Shown: positions 43,966 to 52,704, counted from the first letter of the stretch. The stretch: DNA of 52,804 nt from Bacteroidota bacterium (GCA_023428545.1 JAEYXH010000001.1:1-52804); one strand, 5' to 3'. The notes: generated from the letters alone by a model not told the origin. Translations and numbers: made by a program.

Positions 43966-44868
43966 ATGGCAAACAGAAAAAGTACCCTAGTATACCGAAC
44001 CGACCTTGTCAATGTAGGAATAGGCCAGGGCCAGATGCAATCGGTCCCCTATCTGGCCAGTCAAACCGACTATGATACCGAAAGTCGGGTAACCATGCAA
44101 TGTTCCTATTCGGCTTCAGGAGTTATAGTGGAAAAAACCGTATATGAATATGACGCAAATGGCCGTCTGGTACATGAAATATATTACACCGGAGAACCTG
44201 AGCCGGCAGAAGAAAATACATACGAATACGATGAACAGGGTAAAGTATGCAAGGAATTCAAGCATTACATCGATGGTAGCAAGGACACAACCGATTATGC
44301 CTATGATGATTCAGGGAAACTCGTTGAAAAAGTTACCGTGGATGAAGATGGTGAAACCGAGTTGCGCGAGGTTTTTGAATATAAGGGAGAACAGCTTGTG
44401 AACCATGTGATTGCAGACGGGGAGGATAACCCTGTGGTCAGCGAGGAGTTTGGGTATAACGATAAGGGACAGGTAACCATGCAAATCCGCAATGATAACG
44501 AGACTGGCGAATATTTCAAATTGATGGTTGAATACAACGAAGACGGGCGGAAAGTTTCAGAAAAAATTTATGATGAGGAAGATGAACTGGTTGAAACCAC
44601 CTGGTTCGAGGAAGACGAGAACGGACGTGTGATACAGACTGTGGAGGAAAACAGTTTGCGTCGACATGAAAAACATTTCTTTTACGATGACCAGGGCAAC
44701 GGTTTGGGCTACGAAGAAGTAAACCAGGATGGCGATAAGGTTGTCGTTGTGGAGCATCAGTTGGGAGAACACAAGCATCCGGTTGCCAGTATGGTATTTG
44801 TGCACGGGGCAGGTCGTTCACCCGGTCAGCATTACGAGTTAAATTACGAGTATAGCTGGTACGAATAG
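43966..44868 (+). CDS. YD/RHS-like repeat protein without signal peptide
   Basis: 300 residues. From ~55 to the end it consists of ~20-25-residue repeats of the form 'YEYDxxGRLVxExxY' (EYDANGRLVHEIYY, EYDEQGKVCKEF, AYDDSGKLVEKV, GYNDKGQVTMQI, EYNEDGRKVSEKIY, FYDDQGNGLGYEE), as in YD/RHS repeats, which form beta-hairpin strips. Very acidic. There is no signal peptide, lipobox or membrane helix, unlike most YD proteins, so it looks cytoplasmic. Own promoter and terminator. Function unknown. Confidence 0.75.
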   Translation: MANRKSTLVYRTDLVNVGIGQGQMQSVPYLASQTDYDTESRVTMQCSYSASGVIVEKTVYEYDANGRLVHEIYYTGEPEPAEENTYEYDEQGKVCKEFKHYIDGSKDTTDYAYDDSGKLVEKVTVDEDGETELREVFEYKGEQLVNHVIADGEDNPVVSEEFGYNDKGQVTMQIRNDNETGEYFKLMVEYNEDGRKVSEKIYDEEDELVETTWFEEDENGRVIQTVEENSLRRHEKHFFYDDQGNGLGYEEVNQDGDKVVVVEHQLGEHKHPVASMVFVHGAGRSPGQHYELNYEYSWYE

Positions 44869-44948
44869 TAATGGTGCCGGGCCATGCATGTACATTCAAA
44901 TTTGTGTGGCCAGACGGAATTGTGTAATTGTCACAACCGATAATTAAA

Positions 44949-44985
44949 AAACCCCTTGTAAAAGTTTTTACAAGGGGTTCAATTT
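44949..44985. terminator. Terminator between the YD-like gene and tRNA-Cys
   Basis: AACCCCTTGTAAAA/TTTTACAAGGGGTT, a long stem with AT-rich tails on both sides; it can serve both converging transcripts. Confidence 0.8.
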
Positions 44986-44992
44986 TTGTTCG

Positions 44993-45063
44993 AGGTTCCT
45001 GGCGGACTCGAACCGCCGTACACGGTTTTGCAGACCGTTGCCTAGCCACTCGGCCAAGGAACC
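44993..45063 (-). tRNA. tRNA-Cys (anticodon GCA)
   Basis: 71 nt. Acceptor GGTTCCT/AGGAACC, anticodon stem ACGGT/ACCGT around CTGCAAA (GCA), T-loop TTCGAGT, discriminator U as expected for tRNA-Cys. No encoded CCA. Confidence 0.96.
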
Positions 45064-45175
45064 GGATTCCCGATATACTCAATCGTTATTTATCAATTCG
45101 ACAAGAACTTTCTTTCAACAGGTGTGCAAAGGTAAATATTTTTTTGATTTCGCAAGCCCCCGTTTTCTTCACTTT

Positions 45176-45535
45176 TTACCTTTCCAGGGTGATACTTACC
45201 TGTTGCATTTCGCCACCCAAAGGAGGATTGAGTTTTGAAATCTTGATTCTCAGTCCGGTAACCGTTTCAAATTCGCGGCCAACCCTGTCGCATATCCGCT
45301 TTGCAACATGTTCAAGCAGGTGGGAGGGGATTTCCATTTCCTCCTTTACAATCCGGTAGAGCAACTGGTAATCGAGCGCATCTTTCAACCGGTCGGTCTC
45401 AGTTGCCCTGGTGTTATCCGATTCAACCATTAATTGCACCATAAAATGATTGCCTACCAGTTGTTCAATTTCATAATGGCCATGGTAGGCGTAAAACTTC
45501 ATGTTTTCCAGTTCGATTTTAACCTTCTGATTCAT
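45176..45535 (-). CDS. folB: Dihydroneopterin aldolase
   Basis: 119 residues. Folate pathway: splits 7,8-dihydroneopterin to 6-hydroxymethyl-7,8-dihydropterin. Family motif FYAYHGHYEIEQLVGNHF (~14-31) with the substrate-binding residues; typical length. Divergent from glnS, no other folate gene nearby. Confidence 0.93.
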   Translation of the reverse strand: MNQKVKIELENMKFYAYHGHYEIEQLVGNHFMVQLMVESDNTRATETDRLKDALDYQLLYRIVKEEMEIPSHLLEHVAKRICDRVGREFETVTGLRIKISKLNPPLGGEMQQVSITLER

Positions 45536-45623
45536 TTTGTACCTTTCTGTTTCTGCGAAATTAAGAATTTGTTGAGTGCGACATATTTTTAAATCAGGTC
45601 AATAGGTAGCGCCAATCATTTTT

Positions 45624-45631
45624 TAACTTTG
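45624..45631 (+). promoter_or_regulatory. Promoter -7 element of glnS
   Basis: TAACTTTG, a perfect TAnnTTTG match, ~99 bp before the glnS ATG, giving a ~90-nt leader. No T-box or hairpin is evident in the leader. Confidence 0.5.
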
Positions 45632-45729
45632 TGCCCTTATTGTAAATCAAGTATTTATTTTCCGGCCTGTTTTTCAAGGACGAAGGCATCGGCCTTTATG
45701 ATCCTGTAAGGGCTGTTAAAAGACTAGTT

Positions 45730-47436
45730 ATGACTGACATCTCAGCAAACAACAAAGAGGTTACCCCTAAGGCAAATTTCATTCACCAGTTGGTTGAAAA
45801 GGATATCGCCGAAGGAAAAAATAGCGGAAGGGTGCTTACACGTTTCCCTCCCGAGCCAAATGGCTATTTACATATCGGGCACGCCAAATCAATTTGCCTG
45901 AATTTTGGGATTGCCCAAAAATTTGGGGGCCTGACTAACTTGCGCTTCGATGATACCAATCCTGAGAAGGAAGAGGATGAATATGTGAAGTCGATCATGG
46001 AGGATGTAAGATGGTTGGGGTTCGATTGGGGCGACAGGCTATATTATGCCTCCGATTTTTTCCAGAACCTCTATGATTTTGCAGTGAAACTCATCAGGGA
46101 AGGCAAGGCCTATGTTGATGACCAGGATGCCGAGACCATCAGTGAGCAGAAAGGATCTCCCACGCGTCCGGGAACGGAAAGCCCTTATCGTAACCGTTCA
46201 ACTGAGGAAAACCTGATTCTTTTTGAGGGAATGAAGAATGGTGAGTTTGATGAAGGATCAAGGGTTCTGCGGGCAAAGATTGATATGTCCTCACCAAATA
46301 TGCACATGAGGGATCCCATTCTTTATCGCATAATGAAAACCCCGCATCACCGCACAGGTGACAAGTGGGTTATCTATCCGCTATACGATTTTGCCCACGG
46401 GCAATGCGATTACTGGGAAGGGATTACACATTCGGTATGCACGCTTGAATTCGAGGTGCATCGTCCACTGTATGACTGGTTTGTTGATCAATTGAGAGAC
46501 TCCGATTACCGTCCCAGGCAAATTGAGTTTGCGAGACTCAATTTAACTTACACGGTTATGAGCAAACGAAAACTGCTCGAACTGGTAAAGGATAAATATG
46601 TCAGTGGGTGGGATGATCCCAGGATGCCCACCATATCAGGCCTGAGACGAAGGGGATATACGCCCGCCTCCATCCGGAATTTTGCCGACAGGGTTGGGGT
46701 TACCAAGGTTGAAGGGACCAGCGATGTTACACTGCTTGAACACAGTGTCAGGGAAGACCTCAACAAAACAGCGTTGCGGGTGATGGGTGTCATTAATCCT
46801 CTTAAGGTGGTCATCACCAATTATCCTGAAGGACAAACCGAGGAGATGGATGCCATCAATAATCCCGAGGACCAGGATGCAGGAACCAGAAAAGTGCCCT
46901 TTTCCCGTGAAATTTATATCGAGCAGGATGATTTCATGGAGAATCCGCCGAATAAATTCTTCAGGTTATCACCCGGCAGGGAAGTCAGGCTCAGGTATGC
47001 CTACTTCGTAACCTGCACTGGTGTAGTAAAGGACCAAGAGGGGAATGTCACAGAGGTTCACTGTACCTATGACCCCGAATCCAGGGGTGGAAACTCTCCC
47101 GATGGTCGAAAGGTAAAATCTACCATCCATTGGGTTTCTGTTCCTCATGCCATCGAGGCAGAAGTCAGGCTTTACGATCGTCTGTTTACCGTGGAGGATC
47201 CTGCCGGTGACAAGGAAAGGGATTTCAAGGAATTCTTAAATCCAGAATCATTGGTGGTTATGCCTAAGTGTTTTGTTGAACCCTCTGTGAAAGGGGCTGC
47301 TCAGCTTTCGCATTTTCAATTTGAACGACTGGGCTATTTTAACGTAGATCCCGACAGCAATACTGAAAAAATGGTTTTTAACCGGACTGTCCTGCTGAAG
47401 GATGCCTGGTCAAAAGAGAAATCCAAAGGTGCCTGA
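45730..47436 (+). CDS. glnS: Glutaminyl-tRNA synthetase
   Basis: 568 residues, class I synthetase. HIGH motif in [12 protein letters not shown] (~42-53) and KMSKS-type loop VMSKRKLL (~277). Catalytic core, then anticodon-binding beta-barrels from ~345. GlnRS is of eukaryotic origin and found in only part of the bacteria; its presence means direct charging of tRNA-Gln here. Own terminator. Confidence 0.97.
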   Translation: MTDISANNKEVTPKANFIHQLVEKDIAEGKNSGRVLTRFPPEPNGYLHIGHAKSICLNFGIAQKFGGLTNLRFDDTNPEKEEDEYVKSIMEDVRWLGFDWGDRLYYASDFFQNLYDFAVKLIREGKAYVDDQDAETISEQKGSPTRPGTESPYRNRSTEENLILFEGMKNGEFDEGSRVLRAKIDMSSPNMHMRDPILYRIMKTPHHRTGDKWVIYPLYDFAHGQCDYWEGITHSVCTLEFEVHRPLYDWFVDQLRDSDYRPRQIEFARLNLTYTVMSKRKLLELVKDKYVSGWDDPRMPTISGLRRRGYTPASIRNFADRVGVTKVEGTSDVTLLEHSVREDLNKTALRVMGVINPLKVVITNYPEGQTEEMDAINNPEDQDAGTRKVPFSREIYIEQDDFMENPPNKFFRLSPGREVRLRYAYFVTCTGVVKDQEGNVTEVHCTYDPESRGGNSPDGRKVKSTIHWVSVPHAIEAEVRLYDRLFTVEDPAGDKERDFKEFLNPESLVVMPKCFVEPSVKGAAQLSHFQFERLGYFNVDPDSNTEKMVFNRTVLLKDAWSKEKSKGA

Positions 47437-47496
47437 TATTCAAATTGGGCAACTGAAAACTTGAAAAAATAGGGCCTGTGCTATGGGCAGGCTGGT

Positions 47497-47531
47497 AAAA
47501 AGCTGTATCATTTCTGATACGGCTTTTTTTT
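47497..47531 (+). terminator. Terminator of glnS
   Basis: AAAGCTGTATCA/TGATACGGCTTT with loop TTTC and a long T-run. Confidence 0.85.
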
Positions 47532-47633
47532 TGAATGCAGTTAAGCCCATCATGGATTCCCCGGGAAATTAGTTAAAACCCTATGCCGGGTTCTATATCC
47601 CCTTTTACTATTTGGATTCATTTATCATACTAA

Positions 47634-47695
47634 CACCATAGTTTCGCCATATGAAAATGGTAAAAGTATGGTAAAAGACTGGAGAAACTATGGTG
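47634..47695. repeat. 12-bp inverted repeat framing a 38-bp spacer
   Basis: CACCATAGTTTC (47634-47645) and GAAACTATGGTG (47684-47695) are perfect inverted copies. The spacer holds two ATGGTAAAAG direct repeats. It lies in the otherwise geneless 47532-47857; the minus-strand frame there (47608-47862) looks like chance. Confidence 0.55.
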
Positions 47696-47857
47696 AAACC
47701 TAAAGTGGACATATAACCGCTTCGATACAGGATTCCTTTTTGCAGGTAAATCCCAATACTTTTATAAAGGGGTTCATTTTTACACTCGCTGCCAGCTTTT
47801 ACCGACGAATCCCCTAATTTGGCCGATACAACGTGCAGTCGAATATCAAAAGAATCA

Positions 47858-47865
47858 TACATTTG
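47858..47865 (+). promoter_or_regulatory. Promoter -7 element of the LiaF-like/LytTS operon
   Basis: TACATTTG, a perfect TAnnTTTG match, 23 bp before the first ATG (47889). Confidence 0.55.
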
Positions 47866-47888
47866 GGATAAATAATTACTTTACTCAA

Positions 47889-48251
47889 ATGGCTACTGAA
47901 AAGAAAAATGATGGATCAACCCTGTTTTTTGCAATTGTCATGATTGTTCTTGGTTCGATCTGGGCATTGAAAGAAATGGGCTTTGACCTGCAGCTCGAGC
48001 AACTTTTTGCTCCCTTTAAATGGATATACAGCAAGGTTGGCCGGATTATTTTCTCCTGGCCGATGCTCATGATGGTTGCCGGCTTGATTCTGGTTTCCGG
48101 AAAACGATCTGGTGGATGGATTCTGGTTGCTTTGGGAGTCGTCTTCCTCATCCCGAAAATATTTGTCATCCCGGGTTTTCCCTTTTCCCTGTTCTTCCCG
48201 ATGGCAATGTTGTTCACCGGAGTCTATCTGATAATCAGGCGAGTCGCCTGA
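47889..48251 (+). CDS. Small LiaF/LiaI-type membrane protein (DUF5668-like)
   Basis: 120 residues with four hydrophobic segments (STLFFAIVMIVLGSIWAL, IIFSWPMLMMVAGLILV, GGWILVALGVVFLIPKIFVI, FFPMAMLFTGVYLII). The paired W/G pattern is that of the membrane part of LiaF/LiaI-type proteins. First gene of a four-gene operon with a larger LiaF-like protein and a LytS/LytTR pair. In Firmicutes, LiaF restrains the LiaSR system that answers cell-envelope stress; a similar sensing role is inferred. Confidence 0.82.
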   Translation: MATEKKNDGSTLFFAIVMIVLGSIWALKEMGFDLQLEQLFAPFKWIYSKVGRIIFSWPMLMMVAGLILVSGKRSGGWILVALGVVFLIPKIFVIPGFPFSLFFPMAMLFTGVYLIIRRVA

Positions 48252-48255
48252 TTAT
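48231..48255 (+). other. Perfect hairpin over the first stop codon of the LiaF-like operon
   Basis: ATAATCAGGCG / CGCCTGATTAT, 11 bp with loop AGT. The TGA stop of the first gene is in the 3' arm. No long T-run follows, so it may dampen read-through or protect the upstream message. Confidence 0.6.
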
Positions 48256-48302
48256 TTGTGTTACTTTCATCGTTCTGAAAAATAATAAGACAATATAATA
48301 TC

Positions 48303-49004
48303 ATGGAAGCGAATATTCAGACTAACAAGAGATTATTGTTTGGCGTCATTCTGATTGCCATTGGAGGTGTTTGGATTCTGCAACAGTTGGGGATTATTCC
48401 TCCCGTTCTTCGGGAGATCCTGATTTCGTGGCAGATGCTCCTTGTGATTATTGGTATATTTTCACTGATCAACGGGAATGAGGTTGCCGGTTGGGTACTG
48501 ATACTGATTGGCGGTGTTTTTATGGTCCCCGAAGTGATTGATGTGCCGTGGAAGTTGAAGCGCCTTGCATGGCCCGTTATGCTGATAACCCTGGGTGTGA
48601 TCTTAATCATGAGGCACAAGAGGAAGCCTGAGGTGCTCCCGGATACGGCTGATTTACAATTGGATTATTTTGATGATTTTGTTGTCTTCGGAGGAAGGGA
48701 AATCGTTATAAACTCACAGAACTTAATTGGAGGCAAAAGCACAGCCATTTTCGGAGGGTCGGAATACGATATGAGAGTTGCCAAGTTATCTTTGGATGGT
48801 GCAGTGGTTGATTGTGTCAGTGTTTTTGGAGGAAATACCTTCAAAATACCGCCAGATTGGGCTGTAAAAAATGAAGTTTCCACGATTTTCGGTGCCTTCA
48901 CCGATAAACGGGGCAATGTGGTTCCTGATCATCGTGAACTCTCCAAGACCATTGTATTCAGGGGATTTACCGCATTTGGAGGAATTGAGATCAAGAATTT
49001 CTAA
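48303..49004 (+). CDS. LiaF-like protein with C-terminal beta-helix domain
   Basis: 233 residues. Four membrane segments in 1-~105 (LLFGVILIAIGGVWILQQL onward), homologous to the preceding gene, then a soluble C-terminal domain (~120-233) with repeated 'VFGG' turns: FVVFGGREIVI, AIFGGSEYDMR, SVFGGNTFKI, TIFGAFTDKR, TAFGGIEIK. This is the cell-wall-active-antibiotic-response-like domain of LiaF. It probably lies on the cytoplasmic side and modulates the downstream kinase. Confidence 0.87.
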   Translation: MEANIQTNKRLLFGVILIAIGGVWILQQLGIIPPVLREILISWQMLLVIIGIFSLINGNEVAGWVLILIGGVFMVPEVIDVPWKLKRLAWPVMLITLGVILIMRHKRKPEVLPDTADLQLDYFDDFVVFGGREIVINSQNLIGGKSTAIFGGSEYDMRVAKLSLDGAVVDCVSVFGGNTFKIPPDWAVKNEVSTIFGAFTDKRGNVVPDHRELSKTIVFRGFTAFGGIEIKNF

Positions 49005-49045
49005 GGCGGCAACGGAATGTTGGATTCCAAATAAAACCTACCTGC

Positions 49046-50086
49046 ATGAAACATCCGTTGTTAACTCAGATCAGATTACTGGCCTTTTATTTCTCGTTTT
49101 GGTTGCTGATTGCCACTACTGAGGCACTTGTCCAGTGGAATTACTATAATATGGAAATCGAACTGGCCTTCCTGTACACCTATGTGCAGTATGGCTTGTT
49201 TGCCGTTCTAGGACTTAATATCTGGTTTGTTGTAAAGTACAACTCTCTGGAGACCTACCGGTGGTGGCAACTGGTTTTCTTTCATCTGCTGGCAGCTACC
49301 GTGATGATTATCATCTGGTCGTATCTTACAACTGTCATCATTAACCTGATTTCGGCCGACCTGGCCGATTATTTGCGAATGTCGCTTCCGGCAAGGCTTT
49401 TGAGTGGCTATCTGTTGTACGTTTTCTTTGTGCTTCTGTTCATGATGATCATCTATTACCAGAATTTCAAGGAAAAAGTGAAACGGGAAGGTGAGCTTAA
49501 GTCGCTTATAAAGGAGGCCGAACTTCATGCACTGAAATCACAGATCAATCCCCATTTTCTGTTTAACAGCCTTAACAGTATCTCATCGCTTACCATTTCT
49601 GATCCGCCAAAAGCCCAGGAGATGGTAATCAACCTTTCAACACTGATGCGTTATTCGCTTCGGCATGGTCAGAATGAAAAAGTGAAATTCGGAACGGAAC
49701 TGGATAACAACAAACTTTACCTGGCCATTGAAAAAGTTCGGTTTGGCAGCAAGTTGCAACCTATCTTCAATGTAGATGAAAAATGTTTTGAAGGAAACCT
49801 GCCAAATATGATACTGCAACCTATTTATGAGAACGCCATAAAATATGGGGTATATGAAGCTACCGAACCGGTTGAAATTGTCACAACGGCAAAGTGCAAT
49901 GGCAACTTTCTGGAGGTAACTATCGAAAATGGATATGATCCGAATGTCGCCAGCAAAAAGGGGGAAGGTATCGGTTTGCGCAATATTCGTGAAAGACTGG
50001 AGATTATTTACGGAAACGCCGGATTGTTGAGAATTACAGATGATAAAAAAGTATTTAAGGTCACATTGACCATTCCACAAAATTGA
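49046..50086 (+). CDS. LytS/YpdA-type sensor histidine kinase
   Basis: 346 residues. About four membrane segments (~10-140), a short coiled stretch, then the HisKA_7TM/His_kinase core: LKSQINPHFLFNSLNSISSL (phosphoacceptor His in NPHF) and the ATP-binding region (PNMILQPIYENAIKYGVYEA, GEGIGLRNIRERL). No extracellular sensor domain, so signal input is likely through the membrane part or the LiaF-like partners. 12 bp before the regulator gene. Confidence 0.93.
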   Translation: MKHPLLTQIRLLAFYFSFWLLIATTEALVQWNYYNMEIELAFLYTYVQYGLFAVLGLNIWFVVKYNSLETYRWWQLVFFHLLAATVMIIIWSYLTTVIINLISADLADYLRMSLPARLLSGYLLYVFFVLLFMMIIYYQNFKEKVKREGELKSLIKEAELHALKSQINPHFLFNSLNSISSLTISDPPKAQEMVINLSTLMRYSLRHGQNEKVKFGTELDNNKLYLAIEKVRFGSKLQPIFNVDEKCFEGNLPNMILQPIYENAIKYGVYEATEPVEIVTTAKCNGNFLEVTIENGYDPNVASKKGEGIGLRNIRERLEIIYGNAGLLRITDDKKVFKVTLTIPQN

Positions 50087-50098
50087 ACCTAATTCGTC

Positions 50099-50845
50099 AT
50101 GGAAAAAATCAGAACTATTATTGTTGAAGATGAAGAACTTGCAAGAAGTCTGCTTCGTTCATACCTAAAAGAGAGAGAAGATATCGAGGTGCTGTGTGAA
50201 TGTGAGAATGGATTCGAAGGTGTAAAAGCCATCAATGAGTTGAAACCTGACCTGGTGTTTCTCGATATCCAAATGCCAAAAATAACCGGATTCGAGATGC
50301 TGGAGTTGCTTGACCACCATCCCGAAATTATTTTCTGCACTGCTTACGACCAATATGCCCTGAAAGCATTTGAATTCAATGCTGCCGATTATCTCCTGAA
50401 ACCATTTCCAAAGGATCGGCTTCTTGCGGCAGTTGAAAAGGTCAGGGAGAGACTTGACATGCAATCGGATCATGAAGATGTGGTTGAGAAGATCACCAAC
50501 TTTCCAAAAGAAGAGTATCTCGACCGTGTGGTTGTCAAAGACCGTCATAAAATCCACATCATTCCGGTCGACCAGATCAGGTACATTGAATCACTTGACG
50601 ATTATGTACTTATTTATGCCAAGGACGGACGATATACAAAGCAGAAAACAATGCGATTCTTTGAAACATCGCTGAATCCTCATCATTTTGCGCGAATTCA
50701 CAGATCTTATATAGTCAAGGTCGACCAGATTGAACAATTGCAACAGTATGAGAAAGAGTCGTATGTGGTAATTCTTCACGACAAGACCAAACTCAAGGTT
50801 AGCAAAACAGGATATAAGAACTTGAAAGAGCTACTTAATTTTTAG
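50099..50845 (+). CDS. LytTR-family response regulator
   Basis: 248 residues. Receiver 1-~120 with the acidic pair VEDEE, phosphoacceptor Asp in LVFLDIQMP and Lys in LLKPF, all intact; LytTR DNA-binding domain ~140-245 (VVVKDRHKIHIIPVDQIRYI, FARIHRSYIVKVDQIEQLQQ). Partner of the preceding kinase. Targets unknown; its own operon is the usual first candidate. Confidence 0.94.
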   Translation: MEKIRTIIVEDEELARSLLRSYLKEREDIEVLCECENGFEGVKAINELKPDLVFLDIQMPKITGFEMLELLDHHPEIIFCTAYDQYALKAFEFNAADYLLKPFPKDRLLAAVEKVRERLDMQSDHEDVVEKITNFPKEEYLDRVVVKDRHKIHIIPVDQIRYIESLDDYVLIYAKDGRYTKQKTMRFFETSLNPHHFARIHRSYIVKVDQIEQLQQYEKESYVVILHDKTKLKVSKTGYKNLKELLNF

Positions 50846-50992
50846 AAATCGGAGCCTGTAGGAGTATCATAAAAACGCTTCCTGGATGAGGCATACCATT
50901 CATGAAACTGTTGCATAATTCAACATTTCTTCAGTTTGTCAATCACTTTTTCGAACAAAATGGCTAAATGGTTTACCAAAATGTTAATCCGG

Positions 50993-51008
50993 TGTGACCA
51001 AAGTCACA
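50993..51008 (+). promoter_or_regulatory. CRP/FNR-type operator upstream of mdh
   Basis: TGTGACCAAAGTCACA is a perfect match to the CRP consensus TGTGA-N6-TCACA. It lies 27 bp before the mdh -7 element; the centre is near -49 if transcription starts ~7 bp after the -7 element. Confidence 0.65.
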
Positions 51009-51035
51009 GTTCGATGTACGGTCGGGAAAAACATT

Positions 51036-51043
51036 TATCTTTG
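51036..51043 (+). promoter_or_regulatory. Promoter -7 element of mdh
   Basis: TATCTTTG, a perfect TAnnTTTG match, 70 bp before the mdh ATG and just downstream of the CRP-like palindrome. Confidence 0.6.
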
Positions 51044-51113
51044 TCGTACATCAGTAAACAAACTGAAAATAAATTGGTTATATTAATAGTTTCAAATTAA
51101 AAAAATCTCATTC

Positions 51114-52049
51114 ATGAAAGTAACAGTAGTCGGAGCCGGCAATGTGGGGGCAACCTGCGCCCAGGTAATTGCACAGAAGAATATTGTACAGGAAGTGGTT
51201 CTTGTGGATATCAAGGAAGGCGTCTCTGAGGGGAAATCGCTTGATTTATGGCAGACTGCCCCAGTCAATTATTATGATACCCGGTTGATCGGTTCAACCA
51301 ACGATTACTCAAAAACTGCAGGATCGGATGTGGTCGTGATCACTTCAGGTGTGCCCAGGAAACCCGGAATGAGCCGGGATGACTTAATTTCAATCAACGC
51401 GGGAATTGTCAAGAGTGTAACTGAAAACGTAGTTAAATACAGTCCGAATACCATTATTATCGTTGTATCCAATCCGCTCGACGTGATGACGTATGCCGCA
51501 TATGCCAGTGCCAAGCTTCCAAAAACACGTGTGATGGGTATGGCTGGTATCCTTGATACTGCCCGCTACCGTGCTTTCCTTGCTGAAGCGTTGGATGTAT
51601 CGCCCCGTGATATTCAGGCGCTGCTGATGGGTGGCCATGGTGATACCATGGTTCCATTGCCCCGCTATACCACCGTCTCGGGTATCCCGGTTACCGAACT
51701 GATTGACCAGGATCGACTGGATGCGATTGTAAAAAGGACCATTAATGGTGGTGGAGAACTTGTTAACCTGATGGGCACTTCTGCCTGGTATGCTCCTGGA
51801 TCGGCTGCCGCACAGATGGTTGAAGCCATTGTTCTCGACCAGAAAAGGATTTTCCCTTGCTGCGTGAAACTCGAAGGCGAATACGGATTAAGCGACATGT
51901 TCGTGGGTGTACCGGTTAAGCTTGGCAAAAACGGGGTTGAGCAGGTAGTGGAAGTTTCCCTGAATGAAGGTGAAAAGGAACTTTTGAATAATTCAGCGAA
52001 AGCCGTCAAAAAGATCATGGAAATCCTGGATGGAATGAATATTCTGTAA
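51114..52049 (+). CDS. mdh: Malate dehydrogenase (NAD)
   Basis: 311 residues, LDH-like MDH group. Nucleotide fold GAGNVGATCA (7-16), Asp in LVDIKEG favouring NAD over NADP, substrate arginines in GVPRKPGMSRDD (~79-90), catalytic His in LMGGHGDTMV (~172). Interconverts malate and oxaloacetate in the TCA cycle and in the reductive branch used in anaerobic growth. Monocistronic; the promoter carries a CRP-type site. Confidence 0.96.
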   Translation: MKVTVVGAGNVGATCAQVIAQKNIVQEVVLVDIKEGVSEGKSLDLWQTAPVNYYDTRLIGSTNDYSKTAGSDVVVITSGVPRKPGMSRDDLISINAGIVKSVTENVVKYSPNTIIIVVSNPLDVMTYAAYASAKLPKTRVMGMAGILDTARYRAFLAEALDVSPRDIQALLMGGHGDTMVPLPRYTTVSGIPVTELIDQDRLDAIVKRTINGGGELVNLMGTSAWYAPGSAAAQMVEAIVLDQKRIFPCCVKLEGEYGLSDMFVGVPVKLGKNGVEQVVEVSLNEGEKELLNNSAKAVKKIMEILDGMNIL

Positions 52050-52085
52050 TTCCGGGGTTTTAATCATAGTATAATACCTGATAAT

Positions 52086-52125
52086 AAAGCGGATGGTTCA
52101 AAGCGGATCATCCGCTTTTGTTTTT
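52086..52125 (+). terminator. Terminator of mdh
   Basis: AAAGCGGATG/CATCCGCTTT followed by TTGTTTTT. Confidence 0.8.
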
Positions 52126-52147
52126 CGGGTCTGGGTGAGGATGTGAA

Positions 52148-52180
52148 TTTGAAATCTTCCGGGTATTTGCATTAGCTTTG
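52148..52180 (+). promoter_or_regulatory. Promoter of the retropepsin-like gene
   Basis: TTTG (52148-52151), a 21-bp spacer and TAGCTTTG (52173-52180): the most complete Bacteroidota -33/-7 promoter in the window. Confidence 0.65.
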
Positions 52181-52206
52181 CACTCGATTTCCTTAAATCT
52201 CATTTG

Positions 52207-52665
52207 ATGAAACATGTCATACCTCTTGAGTTGGTCGAACTTGAAGACCAGAATTACCACCTGACGGTCACCACCCGCTTTGATGATGGAAGGGAAGGTA
52301 TGTGGATCATTGATTCGGGTGCCTCAAAGACGGTTTTCGACGAATCATTGAAAGAACTTTATGCACCTGTCAGCATGGACGATACAATCCAGATTCAGTC
52401 GGCTGGGATCGGTGAAGGTCGGCTCGAGACGACCCTGGGTGAATTGAGTCCCTTTTTAATTGGTGAGTATCGGCATCCTGCCTTGCAGGTAGCCTTGATT
52501 GACCTTTCCCATATCAATAAGCTGTATTACCATGTTACCGCCAGGGAGATCTGTGGCCTGATCGGCAGTGACTTCCTGTTATCTCACCAGGCCATCATCG
52601 ACTATGGTAAATTGGAATTGGTGCTTTTTGAAAAAAGCTTGCCGCAAGAGAAAGATACGGAATAG
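52207..52665 (+). CDS. Single-domain retropepsin-like aspartyl protease
   Basis: 152 residues from ATG 52207 (a TTG one codon earlier is in frame). Active-site motif WIIDSGASKTVF (Asp ~38) and the second hydrophobic-Gly block CGLIGSDFLL (~118) mark a retropepsin-like fold that would work as a dimer. DSG instead of DTG is an allowed variant. There is no signal peptide, so it is probably cytoplasmic. Substrate unknown. It shares only the fold with the double-lobed enzyme at 18188-19750. Confidence 0.82.
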   Translation: MKHVIPLELVELEDQNYHLTVTTRFDDGREGMWIIDSGASKTVFDESLKELYAPVSMDDTIQIQSAGIGEGRLETTLGELSPFLIGEYRHPALQVALIDLSHINKLYYHVTAREICGLIGSDFLLSHQAIIDYGKLELVLFEKSLPQEKDTE

Positions 52666-52704
52666 CCACCCGTTTGGGATAGTTGATGTTTTTTTCAGGC
52701 TATC

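Noticed and set aside
47608..47862. 84-codon minus-strand frame upstream of the LiaF-like operon
   Set aside because: It overlaps the operon promoter and the inverted repeat; no family resemblance or start signal.
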